Of a stretch of DNA of 40,920 nucleotides, positions 40,871 through 40,920 are shown piece by piece. The stretch is from the NCBI GenBank assembly GCA_964649745.1, contig CAZYQI010000029.1, positions 1 through 40,920 of the forward strand, given 5' to 3'. Positions within the stretch are counted from its first letter, which is position 1. Every line of letters starts with the position of its first letter. Origin of the DNA: CAZEHS01 sp964649745 (lineage in GTDB: Bacteria; Bacillota; Clostridia; Peptostreptococcales; Acidaminobacteraceae). The translations under genes were made by a program, and so were the position numbers. Under the pieces are notes generated by a model. That model searched no databases and was not told where the DNA came from. It was given only the letters and a program-made list of their open reading frames with translations.

Positions 40871-40920
40871 CAGGACCACCCGTCTAACGGGTGGTTTGCT
40901 TAGCCCTATAAGGGCCTACT
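40871..40920. mobile_element. Possible IS200/IS605-type end at the window edge
   Basis: ACCACCCGT and ACGGGTGGT (40875-40895, three-base loop) form a hairpin, followed by TTGCTTAG and a second small stem GCCCT-ATA-AGGGC (40902-40914). Subterminal hairpins of this kind mark IS200/IS605 elements, and the run GGACCACCCGTCTAACGGG looks familiar from such ends. No transposase is in view. Confidence 0.4.

Overview
The window looks like chromosomal DNA of an anaerobic, Gram-positive bacterium, probably of class Clostridia. The signs are a rubrerythrin, a 2-hydroxyacyl-CoA dehydratase activase-type iron-sulfur operon, an oxygen-sensitive thiamin pathway (ThiC plus the radical-SAM enzyme ThiH), lipoproteins without any outer-membrane genes, strong AGGAGG-type ribosome binding sites and base composition near 50 % GC over most of the window. 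I cannot name the genus.

Region by region. Positions 1-5704 are accessory DNA, more AT-rich between genes and full of decay. It holds a truncated secreted protein, a ten-domain fibronectin-III surface protein with near-identical DNA repeats, a frame-broken pseudogene, an N-terminal fragment of a type I secretion ABC transporter (C39-like domain only), a 24-bp perfect hairpin, and a TnsA N-terminal fragment next to what looks like a Tn7-like transposon end lying 19 bp past the stop codon of a DJ-1/PfpI gene. From 5724 to 12480 run two leftward operons: crcB-crcB-DUF190-pfpI (fluoride export), and thiG-thiH-thiE-thiC-thiS followed by a hemerythrin-like gene. The thi operon sits behind a clear promoter, TPP riboswitch and intrinsic terminator. 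From 12508 to 20083 come a PAS-PAS-GGDEF cyclase downstream of diaminopropionate ammonia-lyase, a rightward YARHG/SH3 lipoprotein, an NSS transporter with mscL, and a PAS-degenerate GGDEF protein.

From 20233 to 24581 four rightward genes encode a DUF853 HerA-like ATPase, a small lipoprotein, an ErcA-like iron alcohol dehydrogenase and an overlapping histidine kinase. From 24636 to 30357 are a flavin reductase-like protein, a GNAT, a 50-aa small ORF, a MerR-zinc ribbon-methyltransferase fusion with an asparaginase, a cupin, DUF1653 and rubrerythrin. From 30405 to 33583 lies a three-gene leftward operon of CoA-dehydratase-activase relatives without an evident dehydratase. From 33819 to 36816 a HlyD adaptor and an ABC-2 permease stand divergent from a TetR regulator. 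The right end has an M24 peptidase, a DHH phosphoesterase, a CDF metal transporter with a duplicated C-terminal domain, and hairpins at the very edge that resemble an IS200/IS605 end.

The most unusual items are the Tn7-like remnant at a DJ-1/PfpI 3' end, the MerR-methyltransferase fusion, the split activase operon, the ErcA-kinase pair in a Firmicute-like genome, the degenerate GGDEF with an intact inhibitory-site motif, and a dispersed inverted repeat that twice ends exactly at a gene's stop codon.
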